Shown: positions 62,467 through 64,000 of the stretch, in pieces
How the letters are laid out: every line of letters starts with the position of its first letter
Position numbering within the stretch: the first letter of the stretch is position 1
The notes under the pieces: generated by a model
What the model saw: the letters and a program-made list of their open reading frames with translations, nothing else
The model's database searches: none
Told to the model about the DNA's origin: nothing
Source of the DNA: Aporrectodea caliginosa
Taxonomy: Eukaryota; Annelida; Clitellata; Crassiclitellata; Lumbricidae
Length of the DNA: 64,000 nt
Direction: 5' to 3'
Assembly (NCBI GenBank): GCA_020284085.1
Contig: JACEVL010000411.1
Location: 372,001 to 436,000 of the forward strand
Translations under genes and position numbers: made by a program

Positions 62467-62542
62467 ATGTCTGCATTGATTTTACCAACAAGATATCAAT
62501 ATGGATGTTTGCTTCTGTTGACAATTTTCGGAAATTTATCCG
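62467..62542 (+). CDS. Candidate first exon encoding a signal peptide
   Basis: ATG at 62467 opens MSALILPTRYQYGCLLLLTI then FGNLSG, with a basic residue before a hydrophobic core (GCLLLLTIF) as in a secretory signal peptide. The frame ends TCC G/GTAATG at a good donor in phase 1, the usual phase between a signal exon and Ig or LDLR-A domain exons. It is too short for the ORF list. No following exon is recognised before 64000, so the product is unknown. Confidence 0.4.
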
Positions 62543-63134
62543 GTAATGTAATAGTATAAGAAAGATTTACAACTCCGTGACTGTAATTATTGCACTCTGC
62601 GTATATATATAATTTTTTTCTTTCAAAAATAATATTGAAACTGACAGCCTCGCCACTATAAACTAACTATTTTTTGTATCTTAACTCGTCCGGTAAGCAT
62701 GGAGACCTAATTATGAATATTTTACAACTCGGTTTCTACAACTCCGTTACATTATTTTTCTATTAAAATGAACTTATTTAATGGTACATGTAGAAAATTT
62801 GTCGTCTAAATAATTTAGGTTGCTGTGTAATAATTTAATGCACACTTAATGCTAATTAATCACTAATTATAAACAGTGGCGGTATATTGTATTGTGTTTT
62901 TATTAAGTAACGAAGTTGTAAATATTTAGGAATCAAAGTTGTATGCGTTTCACATAGTAAAAAAACTAAAATGAAAAATTAGGCCAAATCTGTCAAATTT
63001 AAGCTCTGCTCAATATTAAGTATGCTTCAGCACTACTAGTAAAATATTTGTGTAAGAAATTTTTTTTATTTTGCATGACTTTCTTTTTCTCTAATTCTAT
63101 TTCTGAATTTGACGCCTGCTGTGAAATATACCCA
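62543..63134. other. No gene seen
   Basis: AT-rich with CAACTCCGTGAC (62568) and CAACTCCGTTAC (62738), like those near 44.5-45.3 kb. 61994-62035 and 63090-63130 share TGGGTATATTTCACA in opposite orientation. Confidence 0.4.
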
Positions 63135-63235
63135 TCTATGCTACTAACAACACATTTAAACATGGTCGAAGAATTAAATACATTAAATGTATTTAATTCA
63201 TTGACCATGTTTAAGTGTGTCGTTAGTAGCATAGA
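63135..63235. repeat. Near-perfect palindrome, 50-bp arms
   Basis: 63135-63184 and 63186-63235 are reverse complements with four mismatches and a single-base centre. The arms run from TCTATGCTACTAAC to TAAATACATT at the centre. Confidence 0.9.
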
Positions 63236-63489
63236 CATAAAGGCCTACTAAGTGCAGAATGAGAGTATTTAGCAAATTTTAGCATCATTATAACTAGTAA
63301 CTATAGTTATAGGATAAATTTGAGATCAGTCGGTAATATTAACCATGATGGCAGCATCAATCCCAGGGCGTTTCAGAACGGAAGCACAACCGCCCGCTTC
63401 TGAGATCTAGGGATCATACCTTCACCCATAGAAGTACAACATAATAAATGCAGAAAATGGCAAAAAGTCATCCATAAAGTCCTTTATAA

Positions 63490-63660
63490 GGAAAGACGGA
63501 CATGGCAGGCGAAACCATTAACGACTGGCGACAAAGGTCTTTAGCAGAAACTGAGAGTCAAATGGGCATCAATGTCAGAAGTAAAGGAATGGCCGAAGAT
63601 GCGAGAGAGAGAGCGAAGGTCATATGGGGCGATGCGGATTCCCACTCTCCCGCTCCATGA
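63490..63660 (+). pseudogene. Possible LINE ORF2 C-terminal fragment
   Basis: A 52-codon frame (from about 63501) encodes GETINDWRQRSLAETESQMG, then SKGMAEDARERAKVIWGDAD. The WR...E...A.DR..W pattern occurs at the C-terminus of some LINE proteins. Evidence is thin. Confidence 0.3.
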
Positions 63661-64000
63661 GCGATTCCGAGTAACGCATCTCCCTGATTTCAAGGAATTC
63701 ATCCGTTGCAGCTGACGAATCCAACTATAGAGCGGTCGTCAGCATTCCGAGCATTCCGTCGAAAGCGTCGCTCAAGTCGGTGGACACGGCGTTCACACTT
63801 CGAAGCAGAAGGCGAGGAGCGGACTTCGACGAACCTTCACAGATCGGAGCGGAAGCAGGTCATCCACTGGATAGAGGGTCCCAGAGTATGTGGCACACAG
63901 TTCTTCTGGAGAACAACAATAGCCATAATAGCTCTCTTTAATATTCCATTAAATCTGGTCGCACTAGATAAAAGCACGATAATAAGAAGAATTATCGGAT
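63661..64000. other. No gene recognised
   Basis: Moderately GC-rich to 63900 with CGTCG/CGGAGC words, so an exon is conceivable, but I see no domain or convincing splice pair. Confidence 0.3.

Overview
This is animal nuclear DNA: AT-rich, intron-rich, full of transposon debris. An echinoderm or other invertebrate deuterostome is my best guess. The reasons are the intact Tbx2/3 gene with small conserved exons and long introns, a Ty3/gypsy-like retrotransposon with the integrase-before-RT order described from deuterostomes (Gmr1 group), and the recurring word TAGGCCTA. No tool was run, so family names rest on motifs I can read.

Layout. 1-1.4 kb: last exons of an immunoglobulin-domain membrane protein (+). 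1.4-9.2 kb: short repeats, a small inverted-repeat element, a decayed C2H2 zinc-finger gene, and a LINE whose 5' part is inverted and which was later split by a microsatellite-rich insertion. 9.2-15.7 kb: a young LTR retrotransposon on the minus strand with one open 1,648-residue Gag-Pol frame. 16.1-54.1 kb: a six-exon Tbx2/3 gene (+) whose phases join into 907 codons. Its introns hold most of the mobile DNA: several inverted-repeat transposons with readable target duplications, LINE fragments of several families, tRNA-derived SINEs, a solo LTR, perfect palindromes and minisatellites. 54.6-57.4 kb: 3' ends of restriction-endonuclease-type LINEs embedded in (ATT)n tracts, then a MULE transposase fragment. 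57.6-58.4 kb: minisatellites. 58.7-59.4 kb: last exons of an LDLR class A membrane protein (-). 61.4-62.5 kb: a promoter-like cluster of sites, followed by a short exon encoding a signal peptide (+).

How the parts relate. The only complete host gene is Tbx2/3, a T-box transcription factor, usually a repressor. The Ig and LDLR-A genes are partial and enter from either side. The rest is a layered record of insertions: hAT into LINE, Tc1/mariner into LINE, a 0.9 kb element into LINE, and LINE into a DNA transposon. Several insertion points can be read to the base because removing the insert restores the host frame or leaves a perfect target duplication. Some transposons carry arrays of transcription-factor-like words (TCAAGGTCA; TAATCGATTA) inside or close to the Tbx2/3 locus.
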